In this document: positions 19,543 through 29,135 of the stretch, in pieces | Layout of the letters: the number at the start of each line of letters is the position of its first letter | Position numbering within the stretch: the stretch's first letter is position 1 | Source of the DNA: Confluentibacter lentus | GTDB taxonomy: Bacteria; Bacteroidota; Bacteroidia; Flavobacteriales; Flavobacteriaceae | DNA: 64,000 nucleotides | Assembly: GCF_002806995.1 (NCBI RefSeq) | Contig: NZ_NIHE01000009.1 | Location: forward strand, 1 to 64,000 | Direction of reading: 5' to 3' | Notes under the pieces: model-generated | Seen by the model: the letters and a program-made list of their open reading frames with translations, nothing else | Told to the model about the DNA's origin: nothing | Database searches by the model: none | Position numbers and translations under genes: made by a program

Positions 19543-20666
19543 CCTTCTGGTTCTGTTGAGGTTCTATATCTGCTTTCTTCACAAGGAGCCACTAACTGTA
19601 TAGGCAATGGGATGCCAGGATCGCCTTCTTTTTCTTGTATTGCAAGTCTTTGACCGCCTACTGGTGTATCTACTATCATGGTACGATCTATCATAACGGT
19701 TTTTGTGGTGGCCGAGGATGCTGTAAATCGTCCTAAAACATATTCGTTTGGATCTTCTGGATTATACATGTTACCTATAAGCGCAGCAGGCAAAGGGGCA
19801 TTAAAACCACTATTGTTATCAATTAAATCTTTAATGGTTTTGTAATAATTATAAGCCTTTGGAGTCAGTGAAAATTGTTGTATTTCTACTAGAATTTTTG
19901 TTTTTCTAGTTAATAGAACATTGGCTATAGGTAAAGAAGTCGTTGTGGTTCCATTTGAAAATTTATCTGAAAAAATCTGGATTTTACTCCCATAATCTAT
20001 TTGCCAACAATCAGAATTACACCAATAGGTATAATAACTTGAGTATCCTGGTATAAATGGGTCAAATGCGATGCAACCATTTCTAAAATACCCTTTATCA
20101 CAAACTTTACAAAATTGAGCTTTATCATAGGTTTTAAAGCGCCAGTAATAATAATTGGTTTCGTTTTCAGGATCATCAAAGGTTATTAATACCTCATGTC
20201 CGGGAACGTATTTATTATAATCTTCAACAAACTCTAATTGCTTATCGTATTTTACGTTCAGCTCTTTTATAGGAACCGAAGGATTTATGGTTTCAATTTC
20301 TGAAAGATATTGGCTTCCATTGGGTAAATTCACTTCTAAAAACCAATTTTCTCCTAATTCTCCCTTGAAATTAGGAGGTGGAATGTATTGTGCATTATCT
20401 TCAACCAAAGGTGTTTTTTCTTCAGTATTAGCGTTTACAAAATATACGTTAGCGCCACTGACAAAAAGATTTCTATAATATTGAGCTACATCTGATTCTG
20501 TAATTGTTACATAAGAAGAGCCCTCGGTAGTTCCAACAAAACCTTCGATATAAATTAATCCTTCAATAAATTGATACTCTGGACTAACTGGATTTGTACA
20601 GGTTAATAATGAAAAAGGGATAAAAAATAAGGCTATTTTTTGAAATAGGTTTGGTTTAGTTGGCAT
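19530..20666 (-). CDS. DUF4249-family lipoprotein
   Basis: 378 residues. The N-terminus ends in a lipobox (SLLTC, Cys about 23). The start of the mature protein (LIYIEGFVGTTEGSSYVTITES) is the Ig-like opening of DUF4249. A cysteine-rich insert is visible at about 185-225, with FCKVCDKGYFRNGC and WCNSDCW, which may form disulfides or hold a metal. The stop overlaps the TonB-receptor start, so the two are co-translated. Expected to be a surface or periplasmic partner of the receptor. Confidence 0.88.
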   Translation of the reverse strand: MPTKPNLFQKIALFFIPFSLLTCTNPVSPEYQFIEGLIYIEGFVGTTEGSSYVTITESDVAQYYRNLFVSGANVYFVNANTEEKTPLVEDNAQYIPPPNFKGELGENWFLEVNLPNGSQYLSEIETINPSVPIKELNVKYDKQLEFVEDYNKYVPGHEVLITFDDPENETNYYYWRFKTYDKAQFCKVCDKGYFRNGCIAFDPFIPGYSSYYTYWCNSDCWQIDYGSKIQIFSDKFSNGTTTTSLPIANVLLTRKTKILVEIQQFSLTPKAYNYYKTIKDLIDNNSGFNAPLPAALIGNMYNPEDPNEYVLGRFTASSATTKTVMIDRTMIVDTPVGGQRLAIQEKEGDPGIPLPIQLVAPCEESRYRTSTEPEGWIE

Positions 20667-20984
20667 ATAAAGAATAAATCAATTTTTCAAATATAGGAAA
20701 ATAGAAATGAGATACTGTACGTAATATCTGTTAAAAAATTGATTTGCTTGTTTAATTTTTTTTTGAAAGAGTTTAAAAGTTAAAAATATGCGCTAATAAG
20801 AATAGAAATACTTTTTTTATTACAGTTAAGTTTTAATTTTTTAATAAAATGTGTTTTCTTTGAACCCAATTTTAAAATGGGATGTGGTCTTTCGACAAGC
20901 TCGGGATAAACTGTATCTAGAATAGTTGGGGCTTCCAAAAACCATGGTTGGCTATGTAATGTAGTTGCCATTTAAAATAAATTT
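20667..20984. other. Intergenic region with REP-like palindromes
   Basis: 318 bp without a credible gene. It contains a near-palindrome at 20865-20881 (CCCAATTTTAAAATGGG) and a CTTTCGACAAGCTCGGGA stretch (about 20890-20907) of the dispersed repeat type seen in many flavobacteria. A 63-codon open frame covers part of it on the minus strand, but its composition is not protein-like. Confidence 0.45.
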
Positions 20985-21058
20985 CGGGATGTGGCGCAGT
21001 CCGGTAGCGTACACGGCTGGGGGCCGTGTGGTCGCAGGTTCAAATCCTGTCATCCCGA
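20985..21058 (+). tRNA. tRNA-Pro (anticodon GGG)
   Basis: A 74-nt cloverleaf. The acceptor CGGGATG pairs fully with CATCCCG, discriminator A, CCA not encoded. The anticodon stem CACGG/CCGTG encloses CTGGGGG, giving anticodon GGG. The T arm is GCAGG-TTCAAAT-CCTGT. The integrase gene starts 232 bp downstream, so this tRNA 3' end is a candidate attachment site, though no second copy of it is seen in the window. Confidence 0.95.
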
Positions 21059-21290
21059 CGATTAGGGTATCAAAGGATATCAAAAGAATGGTAATTAAAT
21101 GAAATTCAGTATTTTAATTTTTTTTTTGAATTCATTTTTATCCATTTGAGTACAAATTTGAAGGTGTCCTATTAGGTGTCCTATTTTTAAGAAATAATTT
21201 TTTAAATTTGTATTAGAAGTATTATCTTAATTTCATCTTTACAGCGATTTGGCTTTCGTTTAACTGATTTATTCATTAAAAACGAAAGTA

Positions 21291-22577
21291 ATGACATTTT
21301 TAAAAACCTTCAATGTCCATTTTTGGCTAAAGAAGACGGTCTTAAAAAAAGACGGAACATTCCCTATTTATGCGAGGATCACCATAGATGGCAAACGCGC
21401 CGATCTAAGTACTCAACAAACCACATTAGAACATAGCTGGTGCACAACTGCCCGTCGTATCAAACCTAAATTTTCAGGAGCCAAGGATATCAATGATGTC
21501 CTTGAAAATATCCATTCCAGAATAGTTTTATGCCATAAGCAACTATCTGACAGCGGCGTTGTTGTTTCGGCCCAAGCAGTTAAATTAAGATATTTGGGAA
21601 AGGACAAACCTGTTGCTACAATTGATGACCTCATATATTATCATAAGGAGAATGATTTAATCTATTTATCTCCTGGAACGGCCAAAAACTATCCCTCTAC
21701 AGAAAAATACCTTCATAGGTTTATTTTAAAAGAGTTTAAATCATCAGATTATTATCTAAAGAACATCAATTATTCCTTTGTGGCCAGATTTGAAAGTTAC
21801 CTGAGAAACTGTACCCCTTTAAGAAAGTCGCAGCCCCTAGGAAATAATGGTATAATGAAACACATGGAACGCTTTCAAAAACTGACGACCTTGGCTTTGA
21901 AACATGGCTGGATAAAGGAAAACCCTTTTTCCTTATATCAGTTGAAGTTTGAGGAATTTGATAGTGCATTTTTGGACCAAATAGAAATTGATAGGGTTAA
22001 ATTGCTCAATTCGAGCAATAGTTCATTAGAAGATACCAAAAACATTTTCATCTTTTCTTGTTACACAGGTTTATGTTACATAGAGGTTAAGAATCTTAAT
22101 ACCAAAAGTATAGTTACAGGAATAGATGGTGAAAAATGGATAATGGTCAAGCGCCAAAAAACAAAAACCCCCGTAAAAGTGCCACTGCTGGATGAGGCAA
22201 AAAGAATACTGGAGATTTATAGGGATCATCCCTGTGAGCAGAATGCCCATCAGTTTTTACCCGTGCTTAGCAGTCAAAAGGTTAATAAGCATTTAAAGAA
22301 AATCGCGGGGTTATGTGGTATTGATAAAAAACTGTCGTTCCATGTTGCCCGTCATACTTTCGCTACCACAATTACTCTTTTAAACAATGTACCGCTGGTA
22401 ACGGTTTCAAATCTTTTAAGCCATAAAAAAATTTCCACGACTCAGAAGTATGCTCGGGTTATTGAAACAAAGATTAGCAGAGATATGTTGAAGCTTAAGA
22501 AGACCTTAAAGGTAATTAATCTAAAAAGTGAAAAACGTAAAAAGTCAGATAGTATTGGGCATTTGAGAATTGTTTAG
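21291..22577 (+). CDS. Tyrosine recombinase / integrase of Bacteroidota mobile elements
   Basis: 428 residues. N-terminal Arm-binding domain (about 1-95, opening MTFLKTFNVHFWLKK), SAM-like core-binding domain (about 110-210) and C-terminal catalytic domain. Visible catalytic parts: HVARHTFAT (HxxR), a LSHKKISTTQKYARV segment carrying the second His and the nucleophilic Tyr, and a Lys in the KTKTPVKVP hairpin. The first Arg, normally in TGLR, is Cys (YTGLCYIEV), as in IntDOT-type Bacteroidota enzymes that also lack it. Full length, so possibly functional. Confidence 0.93.
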   Translation: MTFLKTFNVHFWLKKTVLKKDGTFPIYARITIDGKRADLSTQQTTLEHSWCTTARRIKPKFSGAKDINDVLENIHSRIVLCHKQLSDSGVVVSAQAVKLRYLGKDKPVATIDDLIYYHKENDLIYLSPGTAKNYPSTEKYLHRFILKEFKSSDYYLKNINYSFVARFESYLRNCTPLRKSQPLGNNGIMKHMERFQKLTTLALKHGWIKENPFSLYQLKFEEFDSAFLDQIEIDRVKLLNSSNSSLEDTKNIFIFSCYTGLCYIEVKNLNTKSIVTGIDGEKWIMVKRQKTKTPVKVPLLDEAKRILEIYRDHPCEQNAHQFLPVLSSQKVNKHLKKIAGLCGIDKKLSFHVARHTFATTITLLNNVPLVTVSNLLSHKKISTTQKYARVIETKISRDMLKLKKTLKVINLKSEKRKKSDSIGHLRIV

Positions 22578-22828
22578 CAAATTAATAAAATTCTATTAGA
22601 TATCCCAACCTGAAAAAAGCAGAAGAATAGGTTAATAAACCTTTCTTGATAAAGCTCTTGAAATTATCAGAACTTACAGTAAAGAGGTAGGAAATAGAAT
22701 CTGTTTATTATATTCTAAACCAATCAACAGTTGGACGTCTATTTAAAAGAAATGAGTACTTTAATAGGAATAAAGAAGATCATATACCTAGGACTTAGCC
22801 AAGCAAAAGGCCAAAAAAAATTTAAAAC

Positions 22829-22910
22829 GCCGGTGTGGTGGAATTGTTAGACAAGCCAGACTTAGGATCTGGTGCCACGAGGTGTGGGAGTTCGAGTCTC
22901 CCCGCCCGTA
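22829..22910 (+). tRNA. tRNA-Leu (anticodon TAG), with structural oddities
   Basis: An 82-nt class II cloverleaf. The anticodon stem CCAGA/TCTGG encloses CTTAGGA, giving TAG. T arm GGGAG-TTCGAGT-CTCCC. The acceptor GCCGGTG against CGCCCGT has a C-C mismatch at pair 3-70 and a G-T at 1-72. The D loop has TTGTTAG where TTGGTAG is normal, losing one of the invariant G18-G19 pair. It may be a decayed copy or an altered gene beside a mobile element. A terminator follows immediately. Confidence 0.8.
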
Positions 22911-22912
22911 TA

Positions 22913-22945
22913 AAAAAGCCGAAGAATTTCTTCGGCTTTTTTATT
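22913..22945 (+). terminator. Intrinsic terminator after tRNA-Leu
   Basis: AAAAAAGCCGAAGAA and TTCTTCGGCTTTTTT form a stem of about 14 bp with a very small loop and a final T run. Lies directly behind the tRNA. Confidence 0.88.
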
Positions 22946-23682
22946 TCAAAAACGGACATCTTTTTTACTCGGGTACAAAATAGGTTCAACATTTTACGAT
23001 TTTCCTATCCATAATTTAGTTTGCAATTATTTGATATTTTTTAATCGTAATTTATATTATGGATACTGAAAAAAATAGTTTCACACTGTTCTTTATACCT
23101 TTCCTTAGATCCATTTGTTTAAACTAGGGCACAAACAACTTGATTAAAATTTGTTATATCTTCTTCTTCTTCTTCTTCTGTTTTTGAACTGTTTTAAAAA
23201 GTTGTCGATTAAGAAATCTTCTTTCTACTTAAGTGAATAAAATTTAAAATTATAAAAAACATCGAGAGCTTCAACCCTTGATATTTTAAACTTTAAACAT
23301 AAAGTAAGATACTACAGTTTAGTTTTATGTTGATAAAATTATTTTTTTGTTTAAGTACATTCCAAATACAGTATTAAAGAGAGAAGTAGTTTCTTTTCCA
23401 AATGTTTAATTATTAATTGTTTTTGTCTAATAATCCGTATCGATTATTTAGGATTAGACATTAGGGTTTATTTAATCTATTACAACCCTGAATTTCAAAT
23501 CAGGTTAGCCAAATTATCTCTAAAAATGACAATCATTTTAGGTTTTTTTGCGCCTCTAAAAAAGAAAATAAGCAACATAAAAAATATAAACAACTCATAA
23601 TTTATAATATTAAATAACAATAAATAATTGTAAAAATTATTTTAAATTATTACAAAACTATCCCATAGTATACTTAAACCAA
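22946..23682. other. AT-rich intergenic region with a (TTC)n microsatellite
   Basis: No reading frame of note. A run of TTC/TCT triplets lies at about 23159-23182, and the first copy of a 57-bp repeat lies at 23394-23450. The sequence is strongly AT-rich and appears to be non-coding debris between the integrase/tRNA segment and the TonB-receptor promoter. Confidence 0.5.
23394..23450 (+). repeat. 57-bp direct repeat, copy A
   Basis: Starts TTTTCCAAATGTTTAATTA and ends at CGATTATTTA. It matches 27545-27601 with about five mismatches. The two copies bracket the TonB receptor and the formylglycine-generating enzyme. Confidence 0.8.
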
Positions 23683-23727
23683 CAGGACGCTACAGGATGC
23701 GGTAAAAAAAATGAAAATGTAGTTTTG
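23683..23727 (+). promoter_or_regulatory. CAGGATAG-type tandem site with -7 box (site 5)
   Basis: Half-sites CAGGACGCTA (23683-23692) and CAGGATGCGG (23693-23702) follow each other without a gap. A 17-bp spacer leads to a perfect TAGTTTTG -7 box (23720-23727). Spacing matches the four other sites exactly. The half-sites deviate most here, so this is the weakest member. It would drive the TonB receptor and formylglycine-generating enzyme. Confidence 0.65.
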
Positions 23728-23835
23728 AATAGTTATTAAGTGAATTAATGAAAAGAGCCACTTATATTAATACTATTTCCTTTATGCGCTTCATTTGGAG
23801 TTAAAAATCAAACTTGTTTTAGTAATTTAAAACGT

Positions 23836-26348
23836 ATGAATATAAAGAGTATTTTTTTTTTATAGTAACAGGATTATTGTTTTTTAATTCTATCTCAGCA
23901 CAAATTACAGCAAAAATAATTGATGACACAGATAATTATCCATTAGAATACGCCACGGCAGCACTTTACAAACAAGAAGATAAATCGCTTGTTACAGGCG
24001 TTATTACAAATATAGATGGCGTATTTACTATCGAGAATGTGAAAAATGGTCGTTATTTTTTAGAGATGTCTTTTGTGGGTTATACTACTAAAACACTTCA
24101 GGATATTGAAATATCAAAAACTAATATACGTGTAGATTTAGGAATTGTTAAATTAACGTTGGGCAATCAGCTTAATGAAGTTCAAATTAGAGCAGAACGC
24201 GCCACTGTGGTTCATAAAATAGACCGTCAAGTTTTCGATTCTAAAAATTTTCAATCAAGTCAAGGAGGTACTGCTACCGATGTTATAAAAAATCTGCCAT
24301 CAGTAAGTGTTGATGGGTTAGGAGATATAAGTGTGCGAGGTAGCAAAGGCTTTACTGTTTTAATAAACGGAAAACCTACCCAAGGCGATGCCAATACTAT
24401 TTTGGCGCAGCTACCAGCCAATGCTTTAGAAAAAGTAGAGATTATTACAGCACCTTCGGCTAAGTACGACCCAGAAGGAAAAGGCGGTATATTAAATGTC
24501 ATCACAAAAAAAGGAGCTACAAACGGTACCTTTGCACAAATTAATGTGAGAGGCGGTTTTCCATCCATAGAACCTTATGATACAAAAGAAGCAGCACAAC
24601 GTTATGGTATAGATGCCACTTTAAATTCCAAAACAGATAGATGGAATTTGTCCTTTGGCACAAGCTATCAGCGCAATGATAAAACGGGTAGAAGAGAAGG
24701 GGCGTTGAATATTTTTAATCAAGCTGAAAACAAGCAGACCTTTACACCATCTAATGGCGAACGTAGTTCGGATGATATAAGTTACAATACTCGTTTTAGT
24801 GCAGATTATACACCAAATGAAAATGATGAATTTACATTAGGCTTTTTTGCAGGTAAACACACCATAGATAGATTGGCCGATATCACATATTTTGATAACC
24901 ATGCTATTTCACCAATAGGAAGCAATAATAGGCTTTATACATTTTCATATTACAACCACAATTTAAGAACTCGTAAAGGCGATTTTGTTTTGGGTAGTTT
25001 CGATTATGCACATACATTTAATGATGCTTCTAAACTATCAACCTCTTTTTTATATGAATACACTTTTTTAGGAGGACCAACCTATAATGATAACGTAGAT
25101 TCGCCAGCATACAATATTATTTATCAAAGTGAATTTAACACAAATGATAATCCATTACATGGTGTTAGATATAATTTAGATTTTAAATTGAAACCATCAT
25201 CTTTTGGTGTTTTAGAAACAGGCTATCAATTTAGAAACCTAAATCATGATGGTGATTTCAGGTATGAGCGTGATGGTGTTATTGTGCCAGAATTTTCAAG
25301 TAGTATCAAATTGAAAAGAACCATCCATTCAGCATACACACAATTAACGGGTATTAAAGATAAATGGGATTATGCTGCGGGTGTTCGTTTAGAGTCTATG
25401 GATAGAACTTATACCGAATTATTACTTAGTGATATCAATTCTAACGAATATAACTACAATTTTGTAAAATTCTTTCCTTCGGCATCTTTACAATATTCAG
25501 TAAATGATGCTACTAAAATTAAAGCGGCATATAGTAAAAGAATAGAGCGAACTACTACTTTTAAAATGAATAGTTTTGCTGAACGCGAGCATGCCGAGGT
25601 TTTTGAACAAGGTGATAACCGCTTATTGCCAGAATTTATAGATTTGGTTGAATTAGGAATTACTAAAGATTTTAACAAAAATACATCTTTGTTTGCCACT
25701 GTGTATTACAGGCATGTAGATAATGTTATAAATCGAGTAAATACCTTAGCTTATGAAAGTAATGGTGTTGTAATTGATAGCATTTTAAACCGAGTATATT
25801 CCAATGTAGGAAAAAGCAACTCGGTAGGCTTAGAGTTAGGGGCACAATTTAAAGTAACTAAAAATTGGAGTAATTTTATAGGGGCCAATATTTATAATTA
25901 TGCAATTGATGGATTGTTTGTTTTTAGACATCGTGATGGTATTGCCAGAAACTATAATGTGAATACTAAAAGTACAATCTATTCATTTAATGTAAATTCT
26001 ATCTATTCATTTTGGAAAAATGCTACGTTACAATTTACATTTAATTATTTATCTGATGCCAATACGGCACAGGGTAACGACTCTAGGTTTTATTCTCCTA
26101 ATCTAACCCTAAAGAAATCATTCTTAGATGGAAAGTTAGTAGGTACTTTACAATGGCAAAATATAGATATGGGATTATTGAATAGCAACGAGCAAAGCAT
26201 TGCAACATCACGACCAAACCAGTTTTATACCTTTACAAACTACGTTTATGAAGTAGATATGGTTATTTTAAACTTTTCATACACATTTAATAAAGTTAAG
26301 AACAAATCTAAATTTATTGAAAGTGAATTTGGAAAGCGTGAGTTTTAA
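23836..26348 (+). CDS. TonB-dependent receptor (outer-membrane beta-barrel family) with poly-T frameshift
   Basis: The body (from 23877, about 820 residues) is a TonB receptor: carboxypeptidase-like domain (about 5-95), plug (about 110-215, with GLGDISVRGSKGFTVLING and APSAKYDPEGKGG) and a long PF14905-type barrel. The natural start must be the ATG at 23836: MNIKSIFFF followed by IVTGLLFFNSISAQ is a fine signal peptide. However, the T tract at 23852-23861 has 10 T where 11 are needed, so that ATG runs into TAG. Either phase variation, a sequencing slip, or a real null. No STN domain. The formylglycine-generating gene follows 54 bp later. Confidence 0.85.
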
Positions 26349-26402
26349 TTTTATTTTAGAAAGTTAAAACAATTAACAACATATAGAAAACACATCACTA
26401 TA

Positions 26403-27509
26403 ATGAAAGAAAAAACACAGATTAACATTTTAATTTTATTAATTATGATTCTATTTGTTTTTATGAATTGTAAAAATAAAACGAAATCAATTGAAAAAAA
26501 GCTAGAGCCAAATAGACCTGTAATTGAAAAGCCATTGAGTATGAAACCGCCCGATGGCATGGTTTGGATACCTGGAGGTACTTTTTTACAAGGTGCGGTG
26601 CCGCAAGATAACATGGCGATGAAACATGAAAAGCCTCAACACCCAGTAGCTGTAGATGGTTTTTTTATGGATATTACAGAAGTAACCAACGCACAATTTT
26701 CAAAATTTGTTGAACAAACAGGCTATTTAACCATAGCAGAACGTGAGATAGATTGGGAAGAAATGAAAAAACAATTACCAGAAGGCACCCCCAAGCCACA
26801 TGATTCTATTTTACAGCCAGGATCTTTAATGTTCAAAAAGACAAAAGAATCGGTGCCTAATTTATATGATTTTTCACAATGGTGGCGATGGGCAATTGGT
26901 GTTAATTGGAAATATCCAAATGGACCAGACAGTAATTTAGAAGGAAAAGAAAACCACCCTGTAGTACATATTTCATATCAAGATGCACTAGCCTATTGTG
27001 AATGGGCAGGAAGGCGATTACCAACAGAGGCAGAATGGGAATATGCTGCCAGGGCAAATAACAATGCCATATTTTTTTGGGGAGACGAACGGGATAAAAT
27101 ATCGGAAAAGGCAAATAGTTGGGAAGGCGAATTCCCCGTGAATAACACTTTAGTTGATGGGTTTGAAAGAACGGCCCCTGTTAAATCATATCCACCTAAT
27201 GGTTTTGGCTTATACGATATGGCAGGTAATGTTTGGGAATTCACATCAGATTGGTATAATACTGACTATTATAATACATTAGCATCTAAAAAAGATACCA
27301 TAATAAATCCCAAAGGGGCCGATAAGGCCTATAACCCTAATAATCCATATTTGGAAGAAAAAATAATAAAAGGAGGATCCTTTTTATGCAGTGATTCTTA
27401 TTGTGCCAGCTATAGAATATCTTCCAGAATGGGAACAAGTATGGATTCTTCTACAGAACACGTTGGCTTTAGAACAGTTGCTACTCCTGAAATGCTAAGC
27501 TTAAAGTAA
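26403..27509 (+). CDS. Formylglycine-generating enzyme family lipoprotein (sulfatase activator)
   Basis: 368 residues. The signal peptide ends in a lipobox (FVFMNC, Cys about 21). The FGE-sulfatase domain (about 55-362) opens GMVWIPGGTF, continues with VTNAQFSKFV and RRLPTEAEWEYAAR, and ends GLYDMAGNVWEF...GGSFLC. The catalytic Cys pair of true FGEs is present (Cys329 in GGSFLC and Cys334 in SYC), so it should oxidise the sulfatase-motif Cys to formylglycine with copper and oxygen. All sulfatases in the window are of the Cys type. Its position far from them but with the same kind of promoter supports one regulon. A lipidated, exported form is notable. Confidence 0.9.
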   Translation: MKEKTQINILILLIMILFVFMNCKNKTKSIEKKLEPNRPVIEKPLSMKPPDGMVWIPGGTFLQGAVPQDNMAMKHEKPQHPVAVDGFFMDITEVTNAQFSKFVEQTGYLTIAEREIDWEEMKKQLPEGTPKPHDSILQPGSLMFKKTKESVPNLYDFSQWWRWAIGVNWKYPNGPDSNLEGKENHPVVHISYQDALAYCEWAGRRLPTEAEWEYAARANNNAIFFWGDERDKISEKANSWEGEFPVNNTLVDGFERTAPVKSYPPNGFGLYDMAGNVWEFTSDWYNTDYYNTLASKKDTIINPKGADKAYNPNNPYLEEKIIKGGSFLCSDSYCASYRISSRMGTSMDSSTEHVGFRTVATPEMLSLK

Positions 27510-27544
27510 AATTATGATACTAAACTAAGAATACTTCCTAATTT

Positions 27545-27601
27545 TTTTCCAAATGTTTAATTATAAATTATTTTTGTTTAATAATCTGTATCGATTATTT
27601 A
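27545..27601 (+). repeat. 57-bp direct repeat, copy B
   Basis: Second copy of the repeat at 23394-23450. It is followed by CCAGACAGTAATTTGGAA (27605-27622), which differs in one base from 26925-26942 inside the formylglycine-generating gene, hinting at a recombination scar. Confidence 0.8.
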
Positions 27602-27631
27602 GAGCCAGACAGTAATTTGGAATGCCTTGGG

Positions 27632-27901
27632 ATGGGACAAAAAGCAATACTTCAGAAAGCCATTGGAAATGACAAATATGATAGTGATGGTGCCATTGGC
27701 ATCCTTAAGCGGCTGGACGAACTGACAAAGGATGACATGGTCGTTATCATCAACAATGTTGGTTTTGACACCTTTAAATCAGCCTTACCAACGTATAGTG
27801 AAGCTATCGCGCTCAGAGGTCTTTCGGAAAGTTTCGATATCATCCCAATTGAGTATTTTGAAAATGAACAAAAGGCTATTGCGGATAAAAGATTAAGCTG
27901 A
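27632..27901 (+). CDS. Hypothetical fragment of a mobile-element gene
   Basis: Up to 89 residues from the ATG at 27632 (an upstream TTG gives 94). Acidic, helical, opening MGQKAILQKAIGNDKYDSDG, with no family I can name. It starts right after repeat copy B, so the 5' end may be truncated by recombination. It precedes GC-richer noncoding DNA and ssb, so it probably belongs to a conjugative-element remnant. Whether it is expressed is unclear. Confidence 0.4.
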   Translation: MGQKAILQKAIGNDKYDSDGAIGILKRLDELTKDDMVVIINNVGFDTFKSALPTYSEAIALRGLSESFDIIPIEYFENEQKAIADKRLS

Positions 27902-28728
27902 CAGATGGAACGGATTTCAAAACTCAAAAAATCAGTTAAGTAAAAACCAAAGCCACTAATGGTCATTTATGGGATTATTCGTGGCTTTTAGATTGGATTA
28001 AAAACCATTGCATCCCATTTCCACTCCATTCCGCTGAGCTACATTTCGGAAAATGCGCTTCATGGCAAAGTCTTGGACACCATGCTACGGTTTTGCATCT
28101 TCGCTTTGCTAACCCCTGCCGAAAAAGGCAGGAACGCACGCTCCCAATACAATACCGTAACATGAAGTCCGCTTCCCCGGAACTGTAATGAAAGTTTGGA
28201 ATTAAAAAGATTATGACAGAAAGCCAAGCCTTGGTTTTTTTAAACAGGATTGTCGGCAACACCTTCCCTGGGCGTTGCTTGCCAATCCTTTAAAACCCAA
28301 TGCTTGTCCGGGGCCATTTTAAGGGGTTTATAATGGGTGGCGCCCTTGCTTGTTTTTCGGGGCATCGAAAAACAGGCAGGGTATAAGCACTGCTAATATA
28401 AACCCATGTGCTCCCGTCGCTTAACTGCTTGTACGCTCGGGTCGCAAATGCGTTTAAAAGAATTGCTAATGCCCTAGTGGAACTTGTCAAGACCTTACGG
28501 GGTTTTGAAAAAAAATAAGGTATCTACTTCCTTGAAAACCTAAGGATTTGCCTGCCGGCAGGCAGGTTTTGATACGTCATAGGCACTCCTGATTTTTTTC
28601 CAAAAGTCTTGACAAAACCCACGCCATCCATGGTGCTGCGCTTGAGGAAATCGAACAACGCACCCCTTAAAATGTAAAACCGTTTTGGAACAATAGGGGC
28701 ATAGTATGGACCTTTAAATTTTTTAATC
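27902..28728. other. GC-richer noncoding block of a conjugative-element remnant
   Basis: About 830 bp, visibly richer in GC than its surroundings, with no sound reading frame. A weak stem AAAGCCAC (27949-27956)/GTGGCTTT (27981-27988) begins it. A palindromic CCTGCCGGCAGG stretch occurs near 28551, and a CCGAAAAAGGCAGG stretch near 28113. Blocks like this often accompany ssb in flavobacterial integrative elements; it might have held an oriT or a small RNA. Nothing decisive is seen. Confidence 0.45.
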
Positions 28729-29067
28729 ATGAGTACATTAAAAAACAAAGTACAGTTAATCGGGAACGTTGGTCAAGAACCGACCTTTGCCACCTTGGAC
28801 AACGGTAAAAAAGTAGCCCGCTTGTCTTTGGCAACCAATGAATCCTACAAGGATGCTAAAGGCAAAAAGAAATCAAACACCGATTGGCACAACCTTGTGG
28901 CATGGGGAAAGACCGCAGACATTATTGAGAAGTACGTAACCAAGGGCAAGGAGATAGCCATAGAGGGCAAATTGACCTTACGAAGTTACGAGGACAGGGA
29001 AGGCATAAAACGCTATGTGACCGAAGTGGTAGTGGATAAACTGCTCCTTTTGGGAAATGCCGATTAA
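28729..29067 (+). CDS. ssb: Single-stranded DNA-binding protein, short mobile-element type
   Basis: 112 residues: an OB-fold SSB (MSTLKNKVQLIGNVGQEP opening; KVARLSLATNE; WHNLVAWGKTADI; an SYEDREGIKRYVTEVVVD end). It lacks the flexible C-terminal tail and acidic tip (DDLPF) of the chromosomal protein, as is usual for SSBs carried by plasmids or conjugative elements. A strong terminator follows. The intact frame suggests recent arrival or continued use. Confidence 0.92.
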   Translation: MSTLKNKVQLIGNVGQEPTFATLDNGKKVARLSLATNESYKDAKGKKKSNTDWHNLVAWGKTADIIEKYVTKGKEIAIEGKLTLRSYEDREGIKRYVTEVVVDKLLLLGNAD

Positions 29068-29079
29068 TTAAAAAGGAAA

Positions 29080-29113
29080 AGGGTGTTTCCTTTTACCTAA
29101 CACCCTCTTTTTT
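29080..29113 (+). terminator. Intrinsic terminator of ssb
   Basis: GGGTGTT (29081-29087) pairs with AACACCC (29099-29105), followed by a C and six or more T. Confidence 0.82.
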
Positions 29114-29135
29114 AACTATTTCACATTACTTAAAA

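Noticed and set aside
20780-20971. Short minus-strand frame before tRNA-Pro
   Set aside because: Made up of REP-like sequence; no family, no start signal.
21059-22828. A complete integrated element bounded by tRNA attachment repeats
   Set aside because: I found no second copy of the tRNA-Pro or tRNA-Leu 3' end, so element limits cannot be set.
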